Part shown: positions 51,653 to 60,143 of the stretch, in pieces
Position numbering within the stretch: the first letter of the stretch is position 1
How the letters are laid out: the number at the start of each line of letters is the position of its first letter
Assembly (NCBI GenBank): GCA_025808875.1
Contig: CP075528.1
Coordinates: 4,772,473 to 4,836,472 of the forward strand
Length of the DNA: 64,000 nucleotides
Source of the DNA: Enhydrobacter sp.
Lineage (GTDB): Bacteria; Pseudomonadota; Alphaproteobacteria; Reyranellales; Reyranellaceae
Direction: 5' to 3'
Translations under genes and position numbers: made by a program
The notes under the pieces: generated by a model
What the model saw: only the letters and a program-made list of their open reading frames with translations
Databases searched by the model: none
What the model was told of the DNA's origin: nothing

Positions 51653-53307
51653 ACCCCGACGGCGGTGTGGCGGCTCAGCAGGAAGCCGTCGTAGTTGTTG
51701 GCGGCGACCGCATCGCAATGGCGCTTGTAGCGGTCGAAGCCGCCGACATAGGGCATGAACACGCGCGGCTTGCCCGGGATGTTGGCGCCGACGTACCACG
51801 AGTTGGCCAGCGGATAGAGCGTGCCGTCGGCCACCTGGTTGACGTGCGCCACCCACGCGCCCTCGGCCTCGGCGGACGGCTCGATGCGGTCGAGCTGGTG
51901 CTTGTGCAGATGGTCGATGGCGCCGGCGATCCAGTCGACGTGCTGCTCGATCGAGGCGATCATCTGCGTCTTCACGCCCGGACTGCCCGGCCCGGTGACG
52001 ACGAACATGTTGGGGAAGCCCGCCACCATCAAACCGAGATAGGTGAGCGGCCCGCCTGCCCAGTGCTCGCGCAGCACCTGGCCGTCCGTCGTGCGCACGT
52101 CGATCTCGTTCAGCGCGCCGGTCATGGCGTCGAAGCCGGTGGCGAACACGATGGCGTCGAGCTCGAACGATTGGCCGCCGACGGTGCGCAGCCCGCCCGC
52201 CGTGATCTCCGCGATCGGATCGCTGCGCACGTCGACCAGGGTCACGTTCGGCCGGTTGTAGGTCTCGTAGTAGTCGGTGTCGAGGCAGAGCCGCTTGGTG
52301 CCGATCGGATGATCCTTGGGCGCCAGCAGCTCGGCCGTCCCCGGATCCTTCACGATGCCGCGGATCTTGTTGCGCACGAACTCCGACGCCGTGTCGTTCG
52401 ACGCCTTGTTCACCAGCAGGTCGGTGTAGGCGTAGAGGTAGCTGATCGAGCCGCCCTCCTGCCACTTGGCCTCGTAGGAGGCGTTGCGCTCCGACTCGGG
52501 CACGTCGAGCGCCGACTGGGTCGGCCTGGCGTGTCCGGCGATGGCGAAGGGCGTGTCCATCGCGGCGGCGCGGCGCGCGGCATACTCCGCCTTGTGCCGC
52601 CGCTCCTTCTCCTCGGGCATCGGCATGTTGCGCGCCGGCAGGCTGAAATTCGCCGTGCGCTGGAAGACATGCAGGTGCTTCGCCTGTTGCGCGATGAGCG
52701 GGATCATCTGCACGCCCGACGAGCCGGTGCCGATCACGCCGACCCTGAGGCCGCTGAAATCGACGCCGTCTTGCGGCCACAGGCCCGAGTGGTACCACTT
52801 GCCCTCGAAGTCCTTCAGCCCCTTGAAGTCGGGCACGCGCGGCGTCGACAGGTTGCCGGCCGCCATCACGCAGTAGCGCGCCTCGATGCGCTCACCCGAG
52901 TCGGTCGCGAGCGTCCACTTGTTGGCCTCGCCGTCGAACACGGCGGACACGATGCGCGTGTTCAACTGCACGTCGCGGCGCAGGTCGAAGCGGTCGGCGA
53001 CGTGGTCGATGTATTTCAGGATCTCGGGCTGCGTGCCGTAGCGCTCCGGCCACTTCCACTCCTGCTGCAGCGCCTCGTCGAAGGAGTAGGAGTATTCGAG
53101 ACTCTCCACGTCGCAGCGCGCGCCGGGATAGCGGTTCCAGAACCACGTCCCGCCGATCCCCGACCCGGCCTCGTAGGCGCGCACCGCGAGCCCCAGCCCG
53201 CGCAGGCGATGGATGGCGTAGAGGCCGGCGAGGCCGCCGCCGACGATGGCGACGTCGAGCTGGCGGCCAGGCTGATGCGGAGCGGGCGTGCGGGAGGCGT
53301 CGGGCAT
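51649..53307 (-). CDS. Baeyer-Villiger-type flavin monooxygenase
   Basis: The 552-residue protein has an FAD motif G-G-G-L-A-G-L-Y near residues 24-31, the Baeyer-Villiger fingerprint F-E-G-K-W-Y-H-S-G-L-W-P (F-x-G-x3-H-x3-W-P), and an NADPH-binding G-T-G-S-S-G-V-Q. Such enzymes insert oxygen next to a carbonyl to give esters or lactones, like cyclohexanone monooxygenase. The natural substrate is unknown. It is followed by the coupled unknown gene and is divergent from the efflux pair at 53530. Confidence 0.9.
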   Translation of the reverse strand: MPDASRTPAPHQPGRQLDVAIVGGGLAGLYAIHRLRGLGLAVRAYEAGSGIGGTWFWNRYPGARCDVESLEYSYSFDEALQQEWKWPERYGTQPEILKYIDHVADRFDLRRDVQLNTRIVSAVFDGEANKWTLATDSGERIEARYCVMAAGNLSTPRVPDFKGLKDFEGKWYHSGLWPQDGVDFSGLRVGVIGTGSSGVQMIPLIAQQAKHLHVFQRTANFSLPARNMPMPEEKERRHKAEYAARRAAAMDTPFAIAGHARPTQSALDVPESERNASYEAKWQEGGSISYLYAYTDLLVNKASNDTASEFVRNKIRGIVKDPGTAELLAPKDHPIGTKRLCLDTDYYETYNRPNVTLVDVRSDPIAEITAGGLRTVGGQSFELDAIVFATGFDAMTGALNEIDVRTTDGQVLREHWAGGPLTYLGLMVAGFPNMFVVTGPGSPGVKTQMIASIEQHVDWIAGAIDHLHKHQLDRIEPSAEAEGAWVAHVNQVADGTLYPLANSWYVGANIPGKPRVFMPYVGGFDRYKRHCDAVAANNYDGFLLSRHTAVGV

Positions 53308-53529
53308 GGCGTCTCTCTGATATTTTGCAATGCGGGTCGTGGCGCGGGGCCTGATGAACGGTCGGCCGACCGATGCCTCTTGGCAAGGCCCGTCGCCGTC
53401 CCGGCCCGCAGGTCGGCATGCGCTTCACGCGATGCAGAAAAACGCAGCGGGCTCATGTAAACTTCCTGTTTCAGGCCTATGGTTTTTCAATGACGGCCCG
53501 CATTTTTGCCGGATCGTCGGACAGGACAC

Positions 53530-54699
53530 GTGGACCAATCGGTCACTCCCCCTCCAGCGACGGCCAATCCCGCCGCGGGCGTCTCGACCCGTCGCCCGGG
53601 ATGGCGTGAGCGCCTGGCCGGCCGCTTCCGTTTCGGTCCGCGCCTGTTCGCCCTCCTGGTCGTCGCCCTGCTGGTGGTGGGCTACGGCGGGCGCGAGCTC
53701 TATCTGCGCTTCACCCACGTCTACGAATACGACGCGCGCGTCACCGCCGACATCGTCACCATTTCGAGCCGCACCGACGGCTGGCTGGTCGACATGCCGG
53801 TGCGCGAGGGCATGCGCGTCGGCGCCGGCGAGATCGTCGCCCGCATCGACGACCGCGCCGCCCGGCTCAAGGTCGACGCCTTCCGCGCCGAGATCGACGG
53901 CGTGCGCGCCGAGCGCACGCGGCTCCGGGCCGAGCGCCGCCTCATCCTCGGCCAGGCCGAGGCGCTCGAGCGCACGCGCGGCTCGGCCGTGCAGGTGCGC
54001 GAGAACGCGTTGGGCGCGCTGCGCTCCGATCTCGACCTCGCCCGTCTCGAATTGCAGCGCACCCGCTCGCTGTTCGACAGCAAGGTCATCAACGAGCGCC
54101 AGCTCCAGCAGGCCCAGGCCGCCGTGGTCAGGCTCGAGAGCCAGCTCCAGCAGGCCCAGGCCGAGCACCAGGAGGCGATCGGCAGCCTCGAGGAGGCGCG
54201 CGCCGAGCGCGAGAAGCTCGGCGTCATCGACGCCCAGATCTCGGCGCTCGACCACAAGGTCGCCAACCTCGCCGCCCAGATGAAGCAGCAGACCGTCGAC
54301 ATCGACGACCGCACCATCCGCAGCCCGGTGCCGGCGGTGATCGATCGCACCTTCATGCTGCCCGGCGAGTACGTCGCCGCCGGCCAGCGCATCCTGCTGC
54401 TGCATAATCCCGACGAGGTCTGGGTCGAGGCCAACATCAAGGAGACCCAGGTCGGCCGCCTCCGCCTCGGCCAGACCGTGAAGGTCTCGGTCGACGCCTG
54501 GCCGCGCGACCGCTTCGTCGGCAGGGTCGCCCGCATCGGCAGCGCCACCACGGCGCGCTTCGCGCTGCTGCCGACGCCCAACCCGTCGGGCAACTTCACC
54601 AAGATCACCCAGCGCGTGCCGGTGAAGATCGACCTCGTCGAGATGCCGAGGCCGCTGTCGCCCGGCATGATGGTCGAAGTCGAAATTGACGTCCGATAG
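53530..54699 (+). CDS. HlyD/EmrA-type membrane fusion protein
   Basis: The 389-residue protein has one N-terminal membrane helix (about 38-55), a lipoyl-like half with S-S-R-T-D-G-W-L-V-D-M-P-V-R-E-G near 80-95, a long coiled coil (about 110-255, rich in E, R, Q and A), then the second lipoyl half with I-R-S-P-V-P-A-V-I-D and a beta barrel. It bridges the inner membrane and an outer-membrane channel for its partner pump. GTG 53530 is used because GGACAGGA precedes it; TTG 53506 is an alternative. Its end overlaps the MFS gene. Confidence 0.88.
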   Translation: MDQSVTPPPATANPAAGVSTRRPGWRERLAGRFRFGPRLFALLVVALLVVGYGGRELYLRFTHVYEYDARVTADIVTISSRTDGWLVDMPVREGMRVGAGEIVARIDDRAARLKVDAFRAEIDGVRAERTRLRAERRLILGQAEALERTRGSAVQVRENALGALRSDLDLARLELQRTRSLFDSKVINERQLQQAQAAVVRLESQLQQAQAEHQEAIGSLEEARAEREKLGVIDAQISALDHKVANLAAQMKQQTVDIDDRTIRSPVPAVIDRTFMLPGEYVAAGQRILLLHNPDEVWVEANIKETQVGRLRLGQTVKVSVDAWPRDRFVGRVARIGSATTARFALLPTPNPSGNFTKITQRVPVKIDLVEMPRPLSPGMMVEVEIDVR

Positions 54700-56272
54700 C
54701 GCCCCGATCCAGACCGCTGCCGTCCTGACCGAGCGCTACGGGCCGGCCTATCGCTGGCTGGTCACCATCACCGGCATGATCGGGGTCGTCGCCATGGTGC
54801 TCGCCATGACCACGGTCAACGTCGCCGTGCCCGACGTCATGGGCGCCTTCGGCATCGGCCAGGACAAGGCGCAATGGATGTCGTCGGCCTACATGGCGAC
54901 CATGACCGCCGGCATGCTGATCAACGCCTGGGTGATGGGCGTGCTGGGCGAGCGCCGCACCTTCGTCGGCTCGCAGGTCGTCTTCTCGCTCGGCGCCCTG
55001 ATGGGCGGCTGGGCGCCCAACGAGGACATCCTGATCTTCTCCCGCATGCTGCAGGGCTTCAGTGCCGGCGTCGCCCAGCCGCTGGTCATGGCGACCATCT
55101 TCTCGGTCTTCCCGGCCGACCGGCGCGGCCTCGCCATGGGCGTGTTCGGCCTCGGCGTGGTGTTCGCCCCGGCGATCGGCCCGACCATGGGCGGGCTGAT
55201 GATCGAGTATTTCTCGTGGCGCCACGTCTTCTTCCTGTCGCTGCCGTTCTGCGCCATCGCCGCCGTGATGGGCCTCGTCTTCATGCCGACCCGGCCGGTG
55301 CCGGCGCGCATCCCGCCCTTCGACTGGCTCGGCTTCTTCCTGCTCTGCACCGCGCTGTTCGGCCTGATGACCGGCATAGCCGACGGCCAGCGCGAGGGCT
55401 GGGGCTCCGACACCATCGTCTTCCGCCTCGCCCTCGGCGCGGCCGCCTCCGTCGCCTTCGTGCTGTGGCAGCTCCACACGCCGCGCGCCATGCTCGACAT
55501 CCGCACCTTCGCCAATGTCGAGTTCGCGGCGGCGGCGCTGATCGCCTTCATCTTCGGCGCCGGCATGATGGGCTCGACCTACGTCATCCCGGTGTTCGTG
55601 CAGACCTGCATCGGCTTCACGCCGCTGCAGGCCGGGCTGATGATGATGCCGGCCGGGCTGATGCTTGCCTTCATCTTCCCGCTGGCCGGCCGCATGTCGG
55701 ACGCCATGCCGGCCTCGACCATGATCATCGGCGGCCTGATGCTGTTCGCGCTCGGCTTCTGGTGGATGGTCGGCGCCGACGTCGACACCACCTTCTGGAC
55801 CCTGGTCGGCATGATCATGCTGTCGCGGCTCGGGCTCGGCTTCATCAACCCCGCGCTCAACGCCTCCTCGCTCAAGGCGCTGCCGGCCGACAAGCTGCGC
55901 CAGGCCGCCGGCATCTCCAACTTCATGCGCCAGCTCGGCGGCGCCTTCGGCATCAACCTGATGGTCGCCTTCTTCGAGGTGCGCACGCGCTTCCACGCCG
56001 ACGCGCTGACCGCCACCCAGGGCTGGGACAACCGCACCACCGAGCGGTTGCTCGAGCAGGTCGAGAAGCTGCTGCAGCGCGAGGGCCTGACCTACCAGCA
56101 GCAGAAGGCCGGCGCGCTCGACTTCCTCGGCCGCATGATCGACGCCAAGGCGCAGATGCTGGCCTTCTCCGACACCTTCATCATCATCGCCCTGGTGGCG
56201 CTCGCCGCGCTCGCCCCGGCCGCGCTGCTCTCGCGCTCGCAACGCCGCGCCCGCCGGCTGGCGTGGAGTTGA
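54686..56272 (+). CDS. DHA2-family MFS multidrug efflux pump (EmrB type)
   Basis: The 528-residue protein has 14 predicted membrane helices, as in DHA2 drug:proton antiporters. Motif features include T-T-V-N-V-A-V-P-D-V-M-G near helix 1, G-M-L-I-N-A-W-V-M-G-V-L-G-E-R-R and the G-P-T-M-G-G-L-M motif C, typical of efflux. The start codon is TTG at 54686, 14 bases before the membrane-fusion gene stop. It forms an EmrAB-like pair that would need a TolC-type outer channel, which is not in this window. Confidence 0.92.
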   Translation: MTSDSAPIQTAAVLTERYGPAYRWLVTITGMIGVVAMVLAMTTVNVAVPDVMGAFGIGQDKAQWMSSAYMATMTAGMLINAWVMGVLGERRTFVGSQVVFSLGALMGGWAPNEDILIFSRMLQGFSAGVAQPLVMATIFSVFPADRRGLAMGVFGLGVVFAPAIGPTMGGLMIEYFSWRHVFFLSLPFCAIAAVMGLVFMPTRPVPARIPPFDWLGFFLLCTALFGLMTGIADGQREGWGSDTIVFRLALGAAASVAFVLWQLHTPRAMLDIRTFANVEFAAAALIAFIFGAGMMGSTYVIPVFVQTCIGFTPLQAGLMMMPAGLMLAFIFPLAGRMSDAMPASTMIIGGLMLFALGFWWMVGADVDTTFWTLVGMIMLSRLGLGFINPALNASSLKALPADKLRQAAGISNFMRQLGGAFGINLMVAFFEVRTRFHADALTATQGWDNRTTERLLEQVEKLLQREGLTYQQQKAGALDFLGRMIDAKAQMLAFSDTFIIIALVALAALAPAALLSRSQRRARRLAWS

Positions 56273-57179
56273 TTTACGCCGCCCGCGCAGCAGCGGGGGC
56301 GCCGGCGGGGCTGCGTTACGAATAGGACTGAATTTTCGTGAATTTCAATGATGCTGCATGAAAACTGATTTTTCAGCGGCGCTCATCGTGAAATATACAA
56401 CTGCCCTTAGGCGATGACATCGGCAGGGGGTGTGTATTAACTGTTGTATAATTTTGGCGTTCTTGATATGTGCGATCTGTGCATCCTCCCGTATCTTTCC
56501 GCGAGCTGACCCGGTTCCCATTTTGCTGCAGGGGGCGTTTCGGCGCCTGTCGAAGTGGCGACAGGGCGTCTGCCGGCATCAAGAATTTTGTACAAACGTG
56601 TGTTGCTTCCCGTGCGTCCGAGGGTTTCCGGTATTTGCGGCATTTCCGCCGGCGATTTTTCGTTCGTCGTCATACGAAATCGGCGCGGCTGCTGCCGCCG
56701 GCGGTCGGGCGCAGGGGACTTCCCGGCCTTTCCGGCTTTTCCGCACGGGTGAGACGTTCGTGTACAGGCAATGCCTCGCTCCGGGCGACCTGGCCGGGTG
56801 GGTTACGGCAGTTCCTTCAGTTTCTGCAGCGGGCTTTTGCGTCGTGGCGAGGCGTCCCGGGAAGTGTCTCACGGCGTGTCCCGAAAAGCGTCCACGTCGG
56901 TGTCCCACGCAGCGTCTCACCGTGTGTCCATGGGACGGGGGTGGGGCCAAGTGGGACACTCGGGTCTCGAAGCCTTGTGCCATCGTCATCGAAGGTGTCC
57001 CACGCGGCCGGGACAGTGGGACGCTTTGGGACACCCGGGAGGACACCCGGCCGGACGGCGGAGCGACCGCTACATCTGGAGGAGGGCCGAATTGATTCCC
57101 GTTTTTTAATTCGGCAGCCACGACATCTCGCGTCCGGAGCCCCCTTGTCCGCGTCGCCGACGACGGGCGAAATCCCCGC
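56273..57179. other. Gene-free region with low-GC part and repeated motifs
   Basis: About 900 bases between the efflux pump and the M20 peptidase hold no convincing gene. The first 200 bases are AT-rich by local standards, with a perfect TATAAT at 56447-56452 and an 8-bp inverted repeat TATACAAC (56394-56401) / GTTGTATA (56443-56450). The last third carries the GTGTCCC motif cluster. The open frames here overlap in several frames and look like chance. An 8-bp inverted repeat GCCGAATT / AATTCGGC lies at 57086-57115. It could be a decayed mobile element or a large regulatory region. Confidence 0.6.
56850..57060. repeat. Cluster of GTGTCCC / GGGACAC-type short repeats
   Basis: About a dozen copies or near-copies of GTGTCCCAC lie within 210 bases. 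Those on the left half (about 56851-56930) mostly read GTGTCCC or GTGTCTC forward; those on the right (about 56929-57050) include GGGACAC in the opposite sense. Adjacent opposite copies can pair into several hairpins. The density is far above chance for such a short stretch and unlike the rest of the window. Confidence 0.75.
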
Positions 57180-58511
57180 ATGACGCCCGAACCGGCATCC
57201 GCCAAAGTCCGTCCCATGCTCGACCCCCAGCTCAAGACCAGGATCATGGACGCCGTCGATCGCGCGTTCGACGACCAGACCCGGGTGCTCGCCGACCTGG
57301 TGAGGATCCCGTCGACCCGGTTCCGCGAGGCGCCCGCGCAGGACATGATGGCCCGCCTGTTCAAGGAGGACGGGCTGTCGGTCGATCGCTGGCAAATCCG
57401 GATCGACGACCTCAAGCACCTGCCGGGCTATTCGCCGCACAGTCTCGACTACGACGATGCCTGGAACGTCGTCGGCGCCTGGCGGCCCGGTTCGCCATCC
57501 TCGGGCAAGGGTGGCCGCTCGCTGATCCTCAACGGCCATATCGACGTCGTGCCCGAGGGGCCGCACGAGATGTGGGCGCGCAATCCGTTCGATCCGGCGA
57601 TCCGCGACGGCTGGATGTACGGCCGCGGTGCGGGCGACATGAAGGCCGGGCTCATCCTCAATCTCTTCGCGATGCGCGCGCTGCGGCGATTGGGCTATGT
57701 GCCGGCGGCCGACGTCTACCAGCAGTCGGTGGTCGAGGAGGAATGCACGGGCAACGGCGCGCTCGCCTGTCTGCAGCGCGGCTATCGCGCCGACGCCGCG
57801 CTGATCCCCGAGCCGTCGTCGCACGCGCTGACCGTCGCGCAGGTCGGGGTGATGTGGTTCCAGGTCAAGGTCACCGGCCATCCGGTGCATGTCTACAAGG
57901 CCGACGCCGGCTCGAACGCCATCGAATCGGCCTATCGCCTGATCCAGGCGCTGCGCACGCTCGAGAAGCAGTGGAACGCGAAGAAGGCGCACGACTCCCA
58001 TTTCTGCGACCACCATCACCCGGTGAACTTCAACGTCGGCAAGATCGCCGGCGGCGACTGGGCGAGCTCGGTGCCGGCGTGGTGCACCTTCGACATGCGG
58101 ATCGGCGTGCTGCCGTCGCAGACGCTGAAGGAATGCCGGCAGGAGGTCGAGGATGTGATCCGCCGCACCGCCGCCGGCGATCCCTTCCTCGGCAACAACC
58201 CGCCGACCGTGACGTGGGAGGGCTTCCAGGCCGAGCCCTTCGTGCTGCGCAACCACGAGCAGGTGCGCGAGGTGCTGGCCGATGCGCATCGCACGGTGTT
58301 CGGGTCGGCGCTCGAGGACAAGACCTCGACGGGCACCGCCGACAATCGTTTCTTCGGCCTCTATGCCGGCATCCCGGCGCTGGTCTATGGGCCGCGATCG
58401 GACGACATCCACGGCTTCGACGAGCGGGTGAATCTCGACTCGGTGCGCCAGATCACGCAGGCGACGGCGCTGTTCATCGCCGAATGGTGCGGCCTCGAGG
58501 CGGCCGGGTAA
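57180..58511 (+). CDS. M20-family metallopeptidase / ArgE-DapE-like deacylase
   Basis: The 443-residue protein has the two-zinc M20 core: H in L-N-G-H-I-D-V-V-P, D in R-G-A-G-D-M-K-A-G, E-E in V-V-E-E-E-C-T-G-N, and a C-terminal H in D-D-I-H-G-F-D-E. A lid domain is inserted between the halves. It probably hydrolyses an N-acyl amino acid or dipeptide; related proteins are annotated as acetylornithine deacetylases, but no arginine genes are near. ATG 57180 and ATG 57216 are both possible starts. A strong terminator follows. Confidence 0.88.
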   Translation: MTPEPASAKVRPMLDPQLKTRIMDAVDRAFDDQTRVLADLVRIPSTRFREAPAQDMMARLFKEDGLSVDRWQIRIDDLKHLPGYSPHSLDYDDAWNVVGAWRPGSPSSGKGGRSLILNGHIDVVPEGPHEMWARNPFDPAIRDGWMYGRGAGDMKAGLILNLFAMRALRRLGYVPAADVYQQSVVEEECTGNGALACLQRGYRADAALIPEPSSHALTVAQVGVMWFQVKVTGHPVHVYKADAGSNAIESAYRLIQALRTLEKQWNAKKAHDSHFCDHHHPVNFNVGKIAGGDWASSVPAWCTFDMRIGVLPSQTLKECRQEVEDVIRRTAAGDPFLGNNPPTVTWEGFQAEPFVLRNHEQVREVLADAHRTVFGSALEDKTSTGTADNRFFGLYAGIPALVYGPRSDDIHGFDERVNLDSVRQITQATALFIAEWCGLEAAG

Positions 58512-58604
58512 TTGGTTTCAATCGTGTCAGTCGGCCCCCGCCGCATTGCCCCGACCGAGGCGCGCGCGTAGCTTGCGTGCACGAGTTTTGGGGGGACGTC
58601 GGAG

Positions 58605-58632
58605 AACGGGAGCCGTTGCGGCTCCCGTTTTT
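58605..58632 (+). terminator. Rho-independent terminator after M20 gene
   Basis: AACGGGAGCC (58605-58614) and GGCTCCCGTT (58620-58629) form a perfect 10-bp stem with a five-base loop and are followed by further T. It lies about 95 bases after the M20 stop and before the convergent EamA gene. Confidence 0.9.
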
Positions 58633-58644
58633 CGTGGTTGGTCT

Positions 58645-59505
58645 TCAGGCGCGACGCAGGGTCGAGAACATGCCGATCGCCAACCCGCCCAGCACGACAC
58701 CGACGCCGGCCAGGCGTCCGGTCGTCAGCGGCTCGTCGACCAGCAGCGCGGCGAAGACCAGGGCGCAGCACGGCACCAGCAGCGACACCGGCCCGACCTT
58801 GGCGGCGGGATAGGCGCGCAGCAGGGTTCCCCAGATCAGGTAGCCGAGCCACATCACGGGCACGACGGTGTAGAACAGCACGGCCCAGCCGAGCCAGGTC
58901 GGCGCGAGGATCGGCGAGAGCGTCGCCTGCCAGCCGTCGAGCGCGACGCCGGCGACGGCGAGCGGCAGCGGCGGGATCAGGCTCGCCCACACCGTCACGG
59001 CGAACAGCGACACGCCGCGCGCCGAGCGGAAGAAGAGGTTGCCGGCGGCCCAGGTCAGGGCCGACATCAGCGCCAGCCCGACCGCGAGCAGCGGCGCTGC
59101 GTCCGAGACCGAGCGGGCGATCAGCACGACGCCGACCAGGGCGATGGCGAGCCCGCTCCATTGTCCCGCCGTGGCGCGCTCGCCGAGGAACAGCGCGGCC
59201 AGCACCACGGTGAGCGGGCCCTGGAGCTGGACCAGCACCGAGGTCAGGCCGGGCGGCAGGCCGGCCTCCATGGCGAAGAACAGGAAGACGAACTGGCCGG
59301 TGAACATGAAGCCGCCGATGCCGGCCAGGGTGCCCCACGAGATCGCCGGCTTCGGCACGAACAGCACCGGCAGCGCGCTCAGCACGAAGCGCCAGGTGGC
59401 GAAGGCGAAGGGCGTGAGTTCGTCGAGGCCGAAGCGGATGGCGGTGAAGTTGAGGCCCCAGGTCGCGGCGATCAGCAGCGCCGCCGCCGAATGGAGCGGC
59501 GTCAA
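58645..59505 (-). CDS. EamA-family (DMT) transporter
   Basis: The 286-residue protein has ten predicted membrane helices in two EamA repeats; G-L-N-F-T-A-I-R-F-G-L-D-E-L-T near residue 20 and Y-T-V-V-P-V-M-W-L-G in the second half are typical. DMT transporters export metabolites such as amino acids or their analogues. It starts 7 bases after leuD ends, so it is probably the third gene of leuC-leuD-eamA. A role in exporting a branched-chain metabolite is possible but not shown. Confidence 0.87.
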   Translation of the reverse strand: MTPLHSAAALLIAATWGLNFTAIRFGLDELTPFAFATWRFVLSALPVLFVPKPAISWGTLAGIGGFMFTGQFVFLFFAMEAGLPPGLTSVLVQLQGPLTVVLAALFLGERATAGQWSGLAIALVGVVLIARSVSDAAPLLAVGLALMSALTWAAGNLFFRSARGVSLFAVTVWASLIPPLPLAVAGVALDGWQATLSPILAPTWLGWAVLFYTVVPVMWLGYLIWGTLLRAYPAAKVGPVSLLVPCCALVFAALLVDEPLTTGRLAGVGVVLGGLAIGMFSTLRRA

Positions 59506-59512
59506 GCGCCGC

Positions 59513-60130
59513 TCACAGCCACACCCACGGCCGCTCGGTCCGGTCCCTGGCCTGCCACGCCTCGATCCGGTCCTTCGCCGTCATGGTCTGGGCGATGTCG
59601 TCGAGGCCGTTCAGCAGCGCGTGCTGGCGGCGCGCATCGACCTGGAACGGTATCGCGCGGCCGGTCGGCGAGATCACCTGGCAGTTCTCGAGATCGACCG
59701 TGATCCGCGCGTTGCCCGGCGAGGCCTTCATCTCGTCGGCGAGCTGCTCGACCTCGCCGATCGGCAGCGCCACCGGCAGGATGCCGTTCTGGAAGCAGTT
59801 GTTGTTGAAGATGTCGCCGAAGTAGGGCGCGATCACCGCCTTGATGCCCATGCCCTTGAGCGCCCACACCGCGCCCTCGCGGCTCGAGCCGCAGCCGAAA
59901 TTCTCGCGGCTGAGGATGATCGGCGCGCCGCGATAGGGCTGCTGGTTGAAGATGCAGTCCGGATCCTCGCTGCCGTCTGGCTTGAAGCGGATCTGCTCGA
60001 AGCAGTAGGGCCCGAGCCCCTCGCGGCCGACATTGTCGACCAGCCGCTCGATGCGGATGATCAGGTCGGTATCGACGTTCTGGCGCATCAGCGGTACGGC
60101 GACGCCGGTCACCTTGGTGAACTTGTCCAT
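59513..60130 (-). CDS. leuD: 3-isopropylmalate dehydratase small subunit
   Basis: LeuD with LeuC isomerises 2-isopropylmalate to 3-isopropylmalate in leucine synthesis. The 205-residue protein has the swivel-domain features N-V-D-T-D-L-I-I, the N-F-G-C-G-S-S-R-E substrate-binding motif and D-I-F-N-N-N-C-F-Q-N-G. It is encoded 13 bases after leuC; the leuB gene, often next to leuCD, is not in this window. Confidence 0.97.
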   Translation of the reverse strand: MDKFTKVTGVAVPLMRQNVDTDLIIRIERLVDNVGREGLGPYCFEQIRFKPDGSEDPDCIFNQQPYRGAPIILSRENFGCGSSREGAVWALKGMGIKAVIAPYFGDIFNNNCFQNGILPVALPIGEVEQLADEMKASPGNARITVDLENCQVISPTGRAIPFQVDARRQHALLNGLDDIAQTMTAKDRIEAWQARDRTERPWVWL

Positions 60131-60143
60131 GGTCGATGCTTCC

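Noticed and set aside
57079..57087. CCCTCCTCC on the minus strand near an 8-bp inverted repeat, as a third cuckoo-like RNA
   Set aside because: There is no DUF1127 gene beside it, and no stable stem presents the motif in a loop.
56430..57095. A 221-codon frame with a Cys-rich start and repeated W-D-T segments
   Set aside because: It overlaps other frames of similar length, lacks a family match or ribosome binding site, and its repeats are explained by the GTGTCCC DNA motif.
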